From assembly GCA_964502005.1 (NCBI GenBank), contig CAZCUX010000007.1:208752-272751 (forward strand): 64,000 bases of DNA, written 5' to 3'. This DNA is from CAJWOS01 sp964502005. GTDB taxonomy: Bacteria > Myxococcota_A > UBA796 > UBA2385. Shown piece after piece: positions 35,234 through 44,271 of this stretch; position 1 is the stretch's first letter; each line of letters opens with the position of its first letter. Under the pieces are notes generated by a model. It saw nothing but the letters and a program-made list of their open reading frames with translations. It was not told where the DNA came from and made no database searches. The position numbers and the translations under genes were made by a program.

Positions 35234-35415
35234 GCTTGCCGCGATGTTGTTTGGCAACCGCCCGATTGTTTCGGTTGTGTTCGCCGATGATGTTTTGCAA
35301 TCATCTCGATTGACACCCATGACCACGCGAATAGCTTGTATTTTTGCTTCGTTGGCCAACGTTCGCTTGTTGCGGGGGTTGGCGTTCTTGCACTCTTCTC
35401 TGTTCCGGCAATAAT

Positions 35416-37152
35416 GTGCCCAATGTATATCGTCAGTTTGTAGGGCGCATCTTGGCGCGGGTCGATGTCGCCCCGTCGGAGCGATGGAACGCCGAAATCG
35501 GTGTGGGGGTATTGGGCGCTTTGGTGGTCACCGAAGTGCTGATTTTGATTGGTACGGCGCCAGGAAACGGCTTTTTTTCCGCACCTACGTTGCTTGTGGC
35601 AAGTGAAGCGGGTGTCGCCGTGGGCGGTTTGGCCGCAATCTATTGGACAGGTCGCTGGCGTGGGCCCGTCCTGGCGGTCATCGGCGGTACTACCTTGTAC
35701 CTGATGATTTTGCAGGTGGTCCTTGGGATTGACGAGCCTGGCGTCGCGCCCGCCATCACACTCCTGCTGGCGACCATCACGTTTTTGGTGGGTCACACCT
35801 GGGCTTGGTTGGCCTATATGTTGATTGTTTTCACGTATGCTGGAATGGTATTGCCGATTGGTCCCGGCGCAACGTTGGACATTGCAGAGGTCACGAAGGC
35901 CATTGGCCTCGCCGGGACCCAAGCTGCGGGAATGCTGATTTTCGGCGTGGTGGAGCGTGCACGGGCACGGGCCGTCAACGATGCGATTCTCAAAGGAAAG
36001 GCTGAAGAGCAGGCGGCCGCAGCGCAACTGTTGGCCGCTTCGAAGGGCGCATTTTTGGCGACGATGTCCCATGAGATTCGCACGCCGATGAATGCCGTCC
36101 TCAATATGCAGCGAATGTTGGCAGACACCACCTTGTCCGAGGAGCAAACGAAGCTCCTCCAGACAGCCCAAGCATCAAGCGAAGCCCTGTTGGGTGTGTT
36201 GAATGACATTCTTGATTTTAGTCGAATCGATGCAGGGCAGCTTGTATTAGAACAGCACAGCTTTGACGTTCAGGCGTTGGCGGAGGAGGTCGTACAACTG
36301 TTTGGGCCAAGCGCGCGAAAAAAGGGCATTGGCATTGGCTTAGAGGTTTCTTCTGCATTCCACGCGTGCGTTGTGGGAGACTCCGCGCGGGTTCGTCAAA
36401 TATTGAACAACTTGGTCTCGAATGCTGTCAAGTTTACCCTAACGGGCAGCGTTGTGTTGCGATTGCGCCGCCCTTCGGAACAAGTCCTGGTCATCGAAGT
36501 AGAAGACAGCGGCATCGGGATCCCTCCTGAGCAACTTGACCGGCTGTTTTTGGCGTTTACCCAGGCAGATAGCTCAACAACACGGCGATTTGGTGGCACG
36601 GGCCTCGGGCTTGCAATTAGCAAAAAGCTGTGCGAGGCTATGGGCGGCACTATCACTGCCACGAGCAAGGCACACGTCGGGAGCACCTTTCGGGTGCAGC
36701 TGCCCTTGGCAAAGGCTCCGTGTGAGGAGCCGGCCGCTGACAGCGTCTTGGCAGGTGTCGACACACCCCATCGGTTTGTTTTGATTGCGGAAGACAATCC
36801 TGTCAACCAGCTTGTGTTGTGTCGTATTTTGGATAAGTTGGGCGCTACGTATGACTGTGTAGCGGACGGGCAACAAGCCGTCGAGTTTGCTTCGAATAAG
36901 CGTTACGACATCGTTTTGATGGACATTCACATGCCGGTCCTCAGTGGTCTGGACGCCACGCGACGCATTCGTCAACTCCCGAAGCCCGCTTGTGATGTCC
37001 CGATTTTCGCGGTGAGCGCGAGTGTGCTGGCATCGGAGCGCATGGCTTGCTTTGATGCGGGCATGGACGGACATATCGCGAAGCCGCTCCGCATTGAGGA
37101 GCTCTCCGAAGTGTTGTCGCAGCCGCGCGCGTCGCTCCGAAACACAAGTTAG
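35416..37152 (+). CDS. Membrane hybrid histidine kinase with receiver (third copy)
   Basis: About 578 residues from a GTG at 35416. About six hydrophobic segments (for example GVGVLGALVVTEVLILIG and LLLATITFLVGHTWAW) come first. The HisKA box is LATMSHEIRTPMNA (His about 219), with LVSNAVKFTLTGS, DSGIGIPPEQ and GGTGLGLAISKKL in the ATPase domain. The C-terminal receiver has IAEDNPVNQLVL, the acceptor LMDIHMPVLSG and the Lys in IAKPLR. The start is unsure: the frame is open to 35344, and no ribosome-binding site is clear. The protein has no output domain. A 7-bp hairpin (37154-37177) follows the stop. Confidence 0.86.
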   Translation: MPNVYRQFVGRILARVDVAPSERWNAEIGVGVLGALVVTEVLILIGTAPGNGFFSAPTLLVASEAGVAVGGLAAIYWTGRWRGPVLAVIGGTTLYLMILQVVLGIDEPGVAPAITLLLATITFLVGHTWAWLAYMLIVFTYAGMVLPIGPGATLDIAEVTKAIGLAGTQAAGMLIFGVVERARARAVNDAILKGKAEEQAAAAQLLAASKGAFLATMSHEIRTPMNAVLNMQRMLADTTLSEEQTKLLQTAQASSEALLGVLNDILDFSRIDAGQLVLEQHSFDVQALAEEVVQLFGPSARKKGIGIGLEVSSAFHACVVGDSARVRQILNNLVSNAVKFTLTGSVVLRLRRPSEQVLVIEVEDSGIGIPPEQLDRLFLAFTQADSSTTRRFGGTGLGLAISKKLCEAMGGTITATSKAHVGSTFRVQLPLAKAPCEEPAADSVLAGVDTPHRFVLIAEDNPVNQLVLCRILDKLGATYDCVADGQQAVEFASNKRYDIVLMDIHMPVLSGLDATRRIRQLPKPACDVPIFAVSASVLASERMACFDAGMDGHIAKPLRIEELSEVLSQPRASLRNTS

Positions 37153-37153
37153 C

Positions 37154-37177
37154 GCTCGCCCCTTTGGGTTGGCGAGC
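37154..37177 (+). terminator. Hairpin after third hybrid kinase
   Basis: GCTCGCC and GGCGAGC form a 7-bp stem around a 10-base loop directly after the stop codon. There is no T-tract, so it is only terminator-like. Confidence 0.4.
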
Positions 37178-38353
37178 AAAGTCAAACAAATCCGGCCAAA
37201 ACGCCTCTGGGGGCGCACATCGGCCCTTGTCGTTCTCCTTTCGCCGCCTATTCTTGCGTTGCCGATGCTCGACACACAGCCGGTGACGGCTTCGGCCTTC
37301 GCGGGGCGGCATCTACGGGCGCGGAGCGTGTTCGTTTGGCGGAGTGCGTGGTATCTCCCCCGCCAGCTCCGGTTGTCCCCCTGTGTGGAGGAAGTGCGCA
37401 TACGCGAACGAGCCGGCTTCCCCGCCTTTGGTCCTGTCCGTGGCACCTCTATTGCGCGCCGCCGATGCGCCTTCCTGTCATTGCCCGCGGATTTGTTCCG
37501 TGGAGTGCTGCTTTTCGGGCGTTGTCCTGTGCCGCGCGCACCCCGTCGGCGTGTCGAAGGTGGCGGTCGGCGCCCGTCCTCGCGCATTCGGGAGGCCGTC
37601 TCCGTTCGTGTCGCCGAGGGGCGCGATGCAGCGCCGATGAAGGTCTCGTCATTGGGGAGCGCGGATTGGATGTCGGCGGCGGTGGTCCAAGGCCTTCGCC
37701 GTTGGATGACCAACACAACACATGTCGGCCTACGCGGGGGGAGGCGGAGCTGTCCTCGAACGCTGCCAGAGCGTCGATAGAAGCCAAATCGGAGGGCGGT
37801 GGGCTGGCCCGAGAAGCAGACGCGCGATGGTACGTGTCGTGGGCCGGCCTCGCGGTCTGGGGAGGTGGCGCGATTGCTGCCCAACGCCTCGCCGCGTCGC
37901 GGTAGTGTTGCCCGCTGCGTCAACTTGTTGGGGGACGTTCGGCAGAACGGTCGGTGGCGCGGGAGGGTGCTTCGGCGCCTCGGAGGCCCATCGGTAGACG
38001 GTGCAACGCCGCGTCAGCGGGCGAGCCGGGGGGTGGGTGGGCCCTCGCTCTCGTTGGAGCAGGATGACCCCTTATACCGTCGTTCCCACCCGTAGCGAGT
38101 GGCGCGCGCAGGCGGGTCGGTGGTCCGAGTGAAGCTGCCTCGCGGACAGGGTGGGTTTGACAAAAATCGCCTCCCTGGGGAGGACCCGTTTCGGCACGGC
38201 GGCCATCGTTCGAAAGGGAGCCGTGGCGAGCATACACGCTTGGGTGCCGCACGTTGCTGCGCGGTGATACACACGTGCTTGCCGTGGTCTTGGCCAAAGG
38301 GCTTGGACTTTTTCCCCCAACGTGGCACCATCGCCGCTCTCTCGGGAGAACGA
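37178..38353. other. Gene-poor stretch of about 1.2 kb
   Basis: Long open frames cross this region on both strands (up to 449 codons), but their products are Arg/Pro/Ser-rich, lack any family motif, and mirror each other as expected for GC-rich noncoding DNA. No RNA gene, repeat array or mobile element was recognised. It may be decayed coding DNA. Confidence 0.5.
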
Positions 38354-38692
38354 ATGGTAGCAAATGGCTTGGCGATAGCGGTGGGCGTCCTTCATGTGGT
38401 CTTTGGGCTCGCCGAGAGTGTGGGCTGGTCGCAGATGTCCCGCCGCTTTGGCTACAATCGCGAGGCGACGGAGACAACGCGCACCCTCGCGTTGAACCAA
38501 GGCGCCTACAACGGTGGGGTGGCGATGCTCCTGTTTTGGGGGGTGGCGTCCGCAAATGACGCAATGGTAACTGCGCTGTTGATCTTTGTTGTGACGATGG
38601 GCGCAATCGGTGCTTGGTCGGTACGCTGGACGCTATTCGTTGCCCAAGGCGTGCCGGCGCTCCTTGCGTTGGCCGCGAGGTTCGTCGGCTGA
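38354..38692 (+). CDS. DUF1304-like small membrane protein
   Basis: A 112-residue protein with four hydrophobic segments. NQGAYNGGVAMLLFWG in the second segment is the most telling motif: DUF1304 proteins carry NQG-x-YN-G at this place. The end, VAQGVPALLALAARF, also fits the family (VQ-x-x-P-A-x-x-A). Function is unknown. GGGAG lies before the ATG at 38354. It is 60 bp upstream of a lipoprotein gene on the same strand. Confidence 0.7.
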   Translation: MVANGLAIAVGVLHVVFGLAESVGWSQMSRRFGYNREATETTRTLALNQGAYNGGVAMLLFWGVASANDAMVTALLIFVVTMGAIGAWSVRWTLFVAQGVPALLALAARFVG

Positions 38693-38751
38693 GTTGACAT
38701 CCTGTCGCTTGTGCGGGTACGACCCGATTGGGTGTGAGAGGAGTCCTGCGG

Positions 38752-39219
38752 ATGGCGACGCATTGGTTTTGGAACATAGGATGGGCCTTCGGTGTAGGAT
38801 GTGTCGTTGGGTGCGGTCCAAAAACCGACCCCCTCGACACCGATTCGCCGTGGCCCGCCGACGACAGCACGGACGGAGGAGAGAGCGCGGGCACCGCCTT
38901 TCCCGTCGAGACGGCTACGGAGGACGACTCGGGCGGAGGGCCGGGCGGCAGCTTTGGTGACGACCGCACGGTGGACATTGTTGTGACCGAAGACGGAATC
39001 TCCGTGGTTGACGGGCCCGTTTCGCTCGCCTTGTGTGAGCCTATCGAGGTGTCCGTGTCGGTTGATGAAGCGGCCTGGGGCGTGACGGCGACCTACTCCG
39101 GCGCTTCGTGTAGTGATGCTACGGAGTACATCCTCTCCTGGAGCGCAGACCTCACGCTTGCGGCGGGAGATTGGACGCTGTCGGTCGAAGGATGGGACGA
39201 ACCGTTTGTGGTCCCCTAA
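38752..39219 (+). CDS. Small lipoprotein with acidic linker
   Basis: A 155-residue lipoprotein: MATHWFWNIGWAFGVGCVVG leads to lipobox VVGC. After that comes an Asp/Ser/Gly-rich linker to about residue 75. The remaining 80 residues are beta-rich (for example VDIVVTEDGISVVDG and WTLSVEGWDEPFVV) and carry two Cys (LALCEPIEV, GASCSDATE), likely a disulfide. It has no recognised domain. GAGAGGAG precedes the ATG. It is probably surface exposed. Confidence 0.65.
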   Translation: MATHWFWNIGWAFGVGCVVGCGPKTDPLDTDSPWPADDSTDGGESAGTAFPVETATEDDSGGGPGGSFGDDRTVDIVVTEDGISVVDGPVSLALCEPIEVSVSVDEAAWGVTATYSGASCSDATEYILSWSADLTLAAGDWTLSVEGWDEPFVVP

Positions 39220-39279
39220 CGCCCGGGCCAAGCGCACGTTTTGCTCCCGCACGCCCTTTCTATTCGATGTGGAGACAGC

Positions 39280-40050
39280 GTGGCCCGTATCTTGATGCCT
39301 CTCCCCGATGTCGATTTTGATACGACCGAAGTCGTGGTTCCATGGACTCTCTTGCGGGAGGCCGGTCACGAGGTTGTGTTTGCGACCGAAACGGGTGCTG
39401 TGCCCGCGACCGATCCCCTTTTGTTGACAGGCGTATTGTTTGGACAGCTCGGCGCCGAACCGGAACCGCGGGCCTTGTATGAAAAGTTGCGCGTCGACCC
39501 CGCGTTTTTGCATCCGACACCTTGGGACCAAGTGGACGCCGCGGACGTTGACGGGCTGTTTCTCGCCGGGGGACATGCGCCCGGCATGCGGCAATACTTG
39601 GGGAGTACGGTCCTGCAACAGTTGGTGCTCCAGATTTGGTCGCGCAATGTCCCCGTTGCGGCCATCTGCCACGGTGTGCTTGTGCTGGCCCGAACTATCG
39701 ATCCATCCACGGGCCGGAGCGTGTTGTTAGATAAGAATACGACATGCCTTCCTCGCTATATGGAGGCCGTCGCCTATTACTTGACATCTTGGAAGCTTGG
39801 TAGGTATTATCGCACGTATGCTATGTATGTGCAGGATGAGGTTAGCGCAGCACTTCGCGCTCCAGCACAGCAATTCCACCGTGGCCCCATCACGCTCGTG
39901 ACGCGGGGAAGTCGCCAAAGCAATAAAGGTGCATTTGTTGTGGATGATGGTCGCTATCTCTCGGCGCGTTGGCCGGGCGACGCCTGGGCCCTTGGTCGCT
40001 TGTTTGTATCTCGTCTTGCAAATCCTACGCAGTGTGATTCCTGCGGATAG
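39280..40050 (+). CDS. DJ-1/PfpI family protein (class I glutamine amidotransferase-like)
   Basis: A 256-residue protein of the DJ-1/ThiJ/PfpI superfamily. It opens ARILMPLPDVDFDTTEVVVP, then VDGLFLAGGHAPGMRQYLGS. The nucleophile elbow is VAAICHGVLVLAR with Cys near residue 130, and the His follows directly as in Hsp31 and chaperone-type members. The C-terminal half, with ITLVTRGSRQSNKGAFVVDD, corresponds to the extended Hsp31-like class. GTG at 39280 is chosen because GGAG stands six bases before it. Possible roles are methylglyoxal detoxification, chaperone or amidase; sequence alone does not decide. Confidence 0.82.
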   Translation: MARILMPLPDVDFDTTEVVVPWTLLREAGHEVVFATETGAVPATDPLLLTGVLFGQLGAEPEPRALYEKLRVDPAFLHPTPWDQVDAADVDGLFLAGGHAPGMRQYLGSTVLQQLVLQIWSRNVPVAAICHGVLVLARTIDPSTGRSVLLDKNTTCLPRYMEAVAYYLTSWKLGRYYRTYAMYVQDEVSAALRAPAQQFHRGPITLVTRGSRQSNKGAFVVDDGRYLSARWPGDAWALGRLFVSRLANPTQCDSCG

Positions 40051-40175
40051 GTTACGTATTGGTTGTATGACGTATTTTCCGCCTGTTTTGCCCAATATAG
40101 GGTCGGGTACACGCCGACTTCCACGCCATAAGATACAAACCAACCGGTTCATCGACAGGTGGCGCGGAGGTTTGT

Positions 40176-42062
40176 ATGTCTTCATCGGTGTTCCCCGGGG
40201 GCGCGCGCCCCGCCAACGAGGTGCTGGAGACGTCGACTCCGCAGCAATGGTGGCCGCGCAGGGGCGAAAGCTCCCGGCTGGGGGCATTCGCGACGCCCGC
40301 CTTGGGGGAATGTGCGGCGATTACCGGTCGGAGAGACGTCTTTACGATGGGAAGCTGCTTCGCGCGAAACATTGAAGATGTGCTGGATACCATCGGCTTC
40401 GCTGTCCCGACTGCGCGGTTTCGGGGTAGCGGCGCCGAGTGGTTGGGGCCTCGACCTGCGGGCCTGCTCAATGTCTATACGCCGCCGATGATGCGGCGGA
40501 CACTTACGATGGCCCTCGCGTGGCTTCGCGGAGACGCGGAGGTGCGGGCGCAGGTGGAAAGCGAAGGCTTGATGGATGTTGCGGGAGGTGTGCTGGACGA
40601 GCTGCTGACGACCACATTTCCGGTACCGCGGTCGCGGGCGGTGGAGCGACGGCGCCACGTGCTGGCCCTCTCCGCGCGTGCCTTTTCTGCGCCCTGGATT
40701 GTGCTCACACTCGGGCTTATCGAAGTGTGGACCCACCGCGACACCGGCGCGCCTCTCGCGCGGTCACCGTGCGACGCGCTGCGGGTGGCCTCGGGCGATG
40801 CGTACCAATACCGACGTCTGCGTGTATCGGAGGTGCAAGACGACCTCGCGTATGTGCTGCAATTGCTCCGTGACCACGGCCATCCTGGTCTTGTGGTGTG
40901 GCTCACGGTGTCGCCGGTGCCCCTGGTCCGCACGTTTGAGCGCGAAGATGTGCTGGTGGCCAACCAACACTCCAAGGCTGTCCTGCGCGCGGCTGCGGGG
41001 GAGGTGGCGCCTGCGTTTCCGTTTGTTTTTTATATCCCGACGTATGAATCGGTTATTTTGAGCCAATCGCCTGCGGTATGGGAAGACGATTTGCGGCATG
41101 TTGCGCCGGATATTGTCGCGGCGTTGATTGAGCGCGTGGTCAAAGGCCACGTCGATGTTTCCGGCGACCCGACCATGGGCTTTCGCTTGGATTGGTTGTC
41201 GTGGATAGCGCACGTCGGCCGCTGTGTTCCTGCCGATTGGCCCCTTTCGCCGGACATTCGCTCCCAGGCCCAGGAGCACGCCGCCGCCGCCCAAAGTCTG
41301 CCAATGTCGGAGGAAGCGGGTCGCTTGGCTGCGTTGACCCGCGGTTGCGTGGAGGTCTTGTCGGGAGGACCCGTGAGCGCGGCGTTTCTCGAAGCGGTAG
41401 GCTCCACCGATGACCCCATGACCCTAACGGCGATGGTGGTGGTCTTGGCGGGCTGTGGACACGCGGATGCCGCCGTTGCCCACGCTACGCGCGTCCTGGA
41501 GCTGCGGCCCCACGAGCCGACGCTGCTCGCGTGGCTTCCGTCGCTGCTGCGTTCCTCGCGCCGAATCGGGCCGCGTATCGTCTGGTTAGAAGGCGAACGC
41601 GACCGTCGTTGGGGGACCTTGTCCCAGCGGGGCTCTTCGGTGCGGGCGACCGCAATGCAGCGGGTTCAGGCCGCGACAGAAGACCCCCGCGCCGCCAACC
41701 TGTTTGTCGCGGTGGCCGATTTGATTCGATTGTTTCCCGATGCCGCCGAGCCGCTTCGTTCGCGTGCGTGGGGCGACCGCGAAAAGATGGTCTACGAGGC
41801 GATGCGCGTTGCGCAAAAGCAGAACGGCGACCTTCGCTTTGACAGCCGCTTGGCAGACATTCATCGACAGCTTGCGTTGTTAGAAGTCGAGGTTTGGCGT
41901 GCGGGTGCCCGCCGCGACGCGGCCCGAATCGGCGCGTTGGTGGCCCGGAGCGGCTGGTGGCCCGAAGGACGCGCGGAGTGGGTAAAGGTAGCCGACGCTT
42001 TTATCGCGTCCGGCGCCACAACCTTGGCGCAGGTTGTATTGGGCGCTTTGTTGGGACCGTAG
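40176..42062 (+). CDS. GSCFA-domain protein with C-terminal helical region
   Basis: A 628-residue protein. Near residue 58 is FTMGSCFARNIEDVLDTIGF, the eponymous motif of the GSCFA family (PF08885), an SGNH-hydrolase-like fold. WIVLTLGLIEVWTHRDTGAP and VVWLTVSPVPLVRTF are the second and third blocks, and the Asp/His set for catalysis may lie in GDPTMGFRLDWLSWIAH. After about residue 360 the sequence is helical and Leu/Ala-rich, perhaps TPR-like (DAAVAHATRVLELRPHEPT fits one repeat). No signal peptide is present. GGAGG precedes the ATG. Substrate is unknown; relatives are often near polysaccharide genes. Confidence 0.82.
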   Translation: MSSSVFPGGARPANEVLETSTPQQWWPRRGESSRLGAFATPALGECAAITGRRDVFTMGSCFARNIEDVLDTIGFAVPTARFRGSGAEWLGPRPAGLLNVYTPPMMRRTLTMALAWLRGDAEVRAQVESEGLMDVAGGVLDELLTTTFPVPRSRAVERRRHVLALSARAFSAPWIVLTLGLIEVWTHRDTGAPLARSPCDALRVASGDAYQYRRLRVSEVQDDLAYVLQLLRDHGHPGLVVWLTVSPVPLVRTFEREDVLVANQHSKAVLRAAAGEVAPAFPFVFYIPTYESVILSQSPAVWEDDLRHVAPDIVAALIERVVKGHVDVSGDPTMGFRLDWLSWIAHVGRCVPADWPLSPDIRSQAQEHAAAAQSLPMSEEAGRLAALTRGCVEVLSGGPVSAAFLEAVGSTDDPMTLTAMVVVLAGCGHADAAVAHATRVLELRPHEPTLLAWLPSLLRSSRRIGPRIVWLEGERDRRWGTLSQRGSSVRATAMQRVQAATEDPRAANLFVAVADLIRLFPDAAEPLRSRAWGDREKMVYEAMRVAQKQNGDLRFDSRLADIHRQLALLEVEVWRAGARRDAARIGALVARSGWWPEGRAEWVKVADAFIASGATTLAQVVLGALLGP

Positions 42063-42104
42063 GTTGCCGCAACGCGAACGCACGGGCGATGTCGCGCGTC
42101 GGAC

Positions 42105-43415
42105 CTATCGGGTGTCTTGCTCGACGCGCACACTATACACGGCGCGGTCGCTTGTGCAGGCACCAAACCCCGCGACGACCACCTCGTGGGTGCCCGATTG
42201 GGTAGCAAATAGCTCCGCGGACGCGCAAGCCCCGGAACCCGATGCGCAATCGCCCGATGGGAACGCGACCAAGGTGGAGCAGCCGTCGGGCGCGTTGACC
42301 CAAAATACACCTTCGCCTACCGCTCCGCGGTCGGGTGCATCCAGGGAAATACGAATGTGGTCGCCTTCGGTCGCGGGGAGGGTCCAGACATCCACCTCTT
42401 CGAGGTACGCGATGCCTTCGGGGCACGCAAAATCGTCGCGGCCGTAGTGGTCAATCGTGGACAGCGTGGTCTCTGTATCGACGTGGAGAACCCGCCCGCA
42501 GTCCATATAATAGCCAAGTTCGGGTGGGTCGGCAGGCAGGCTCCCCGATAAGGTCCACGCCAGGGTGTCGCCCGTCCAGCGCGCGGAATTCGTGCTCCGC
42601 GTCCAGCCGTAGGTGCTCGGGACGCCGCCGATTACGGTGGACGAATAGAATGTCTCGGTGGTCGCGAGGTCTTCCCGTGCGCCATACTCATATGTATAGC
42701 CATAAGCAGTATAGGCGCGGGTAAAGAACAGGCGCAAGCGGTCGTCAACCGCGAAGCTGCGGTAATAGCTGTAGCCTGGATACTCTACATCCACGATGTC
42801 TACGTAGCTTTCGCGAAAGGACAGCACAAAGTCCCGGACTTCCGTAGGCCACCGGCCACCCGGCTCCGCGCCTTCGAGCAAGGCCCAGGTTCGGCGGGGG
42901 AGGCAATCGGGCGCGCTTCGGTCGTCGAGGATGCTCGTCAACAGGGCGAAGTTGAAGTCGCAGTCGGGGCAGCGGGATGCCGGCACGCCCGCCAACACCA
43001 CGTCGATGTCGCAGACCGTCGCGCCGGTCTCGTCGACGGACGTGTACGTGAGGGCGCCGGTAATGTCGGTGTCGGACACCGTCGCCGTGCCGGAAACGTA
43101 GATTTCATCGCCAATATGGGTGACCCAGCCTTGGCCATCGTCCACAGCCAACGGGAGCGCTCCGGGTGGGTCTGCGTCGGTGTCTGCGTCCGCGTCCGTG
43201 TCGGCGTCTGCGTCGGCGTCTGCGTCGGCGTCTGTGTCGGTGTCTGCGTCGGAGTCCGTGTCGGTGTCGCTGTCTGCGTCGGTGTCGGTTTCGGAGACCG
43301 GCGCGGACGACGAAAGGCCGTCCCCTGACTTTGATTCCGCGTTGTCGCAGCCCAACAGCATCGCCAGCGCAGCGCGAGCGACAAACAACCTATGGGCGTG
43401 GGCAGCGGGGACCAT
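42105..43415 (-). CDS. Lipoprotein with Asp-Thr/Ala linker
   Basis: A 436-residue lipoprotein. The signal is VARAALAMLLGCDNAESK with lipobox LLGC. A linker of about 45 residues made of alternating D with T, A or S (43165-43300) follows. The mature domain is not recognised. It has many Tyr residues (YPGYSYYRSF, YTAYGYTYEYG) and several Cys (ASRCPDCDFNFALL, ACPEGIAY, DGCSTLVAF). The last 100 residues resemble a pre-peptidase C-terminal (PPC-like) beta-sandwich (EGDHIRISLDAPD … THEVVVAGFG). The ATG at 43415 is preferred; a TTG 30 bp upstream is possible. Probably surface exposed in the outer membrane. Confidence 0.7.
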   Translation of the reverse strand: MVPAAHAHRLFVARAALAMLLGCDNAESKSGDGLSSSAPVSETDTDADSDTDTDSDADTDTDADADADADADTDADADTDADPPGALPLAVDDGQGWVTHIGDEIYVSGTATVSDTDITGALTYTSVDETGATVCDIDVVLAGVPASRCPDCDFNFALLTSILDDRSAPDCLPRRTWALLEGAEPGGRWPTEVRDFVLSFRESYVDIVDVEYPGYSYYRSFAVDDRLRLFFTRAYTAYGYTYEYGAREDLATTETFYSSTVIGGVPSTYGWTRSTNSARWTGDTLAWTLSGSLPADPPELGYYMDCGRVLHVDTETTLSTIDHYGRDDFACPEGIAYLEEVDVWTLPATEGDHIRISLDAPDRGAVGEGVFWVNAPDGCSTLVAFPSGDCASGSGACASAELFATQSGTHEVVVAGFGACTSDRAVYSVRVEQDTR

Positions 43416-43639
43416 CGGGCGTCTCGCGGGCAAGCGCAGGGCCAACCACCCTGCACGCCCTACCTAGAGGTTTTGTCCGCATTGCGCAACGTGCTCGGGG
43501 CAACGCGGACATCGTGCCGCGACGGGCACGGCGCGCCAGCGGTCCTGTCCCCGAAGACTGAATCGCCATTCATTTTCCGAGAACGCACATACGGTGGTGG
43601 TTGGCGAGCACGGGCACCGCGCGGCGGTCACCGCCCCCG

Positions 43640-44083
43640 TCAGTCGTTTTGGTGCTGGTGCTCGCGCTTCATGCAGCGATTTTGAACCAGCGCGATGCCC
43701 GCCTCCGCCAGCGCGCGGGCAAAATCATCCGGCGCGAATACGGACTCCGGCAGCCACACTGCGCGGGGCTTGGTCGCGAGAAGCTCGGGCAGGTGCTCCC
43801 GGAGGGCGTCGCTGCGGCGGAAGATGTTGACCACATCAACGGCTTCGGGGATGTCTTCGAGGCGGTGTACGGTCGGGCGGCCATGCAGCTCGCCTTCACC
43901 CGGACGTACGGCGAACACGGTGTAGCCGTGCTGCACGAGGTAGTTGGGCACGAACCACGCGGGGCGGTCTTCGCGGTTGCTGGCGCCGAGGACGGCGACG
44001 GTGCGCGCTTCTTGGAGGACGGCGCGGGTGGTCGCGAGGTCGGTGGTGCGGGGGTCGGGGGACGAAGGGGCTTGGGTGTCCAT
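43640..44083 (-). CDS. CoA-binding domain protein (YccU-like)
   Basis: A 147-residue protein consisting of one Rossmann-type CoA-binding domain. The opening TVAVLGASNREDRPAWFVPN and then GYTVFAVRPGEGE match YccU/YneT proteins, and the end IALVQNRCMKREHQHQ fits the family signature (DRC-x-K-x-EH). The ATG at 44083 has GGAG upstream; the frame is open 54 nt more. YccU-like proteins bind CoA but have no known reaction. It is divergent from the pentaheme cytochrome gene. Confidence 0.85.
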   Translation of the reverse strand: MDTQAPSSPDPRTTDLATTRAVLQEARTVAVLGASNREDRPAWFVPNYLVQHGYTVFAVRPGEGELHGRPTVHRLEDIPEAVDVVNIFRRSDALREHLPELLATKPRAVWLPESVFAPDDFARALAEAGIALVQNRCMKREHQHQND

Positions 44084-44271
44084 CTGGGGCTCCAGTGCGT
44101 TCGCCCATGTGCCGCGGCCAACTCTGGCCGTACACATGGGTCGGTGACCGTATCGGCCGAATGGATGCCGGGCTTTGTATTGCGTGACAGCCTACGTCGA
44201 CTTGCCTGATGCGGCGCACGGTGCGGCAATTTGTCCGTTGCGAATTGTGCGATGGCGCATAAGGGGGCCGA

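Noticed and set aside
36574..38978. Minus-strand frames of 449 and 352 codons
   Set aside because: Pro/Arg/Ser-rich, no motif, partly antisense to the third kinase and to the DUF1304-like gene.
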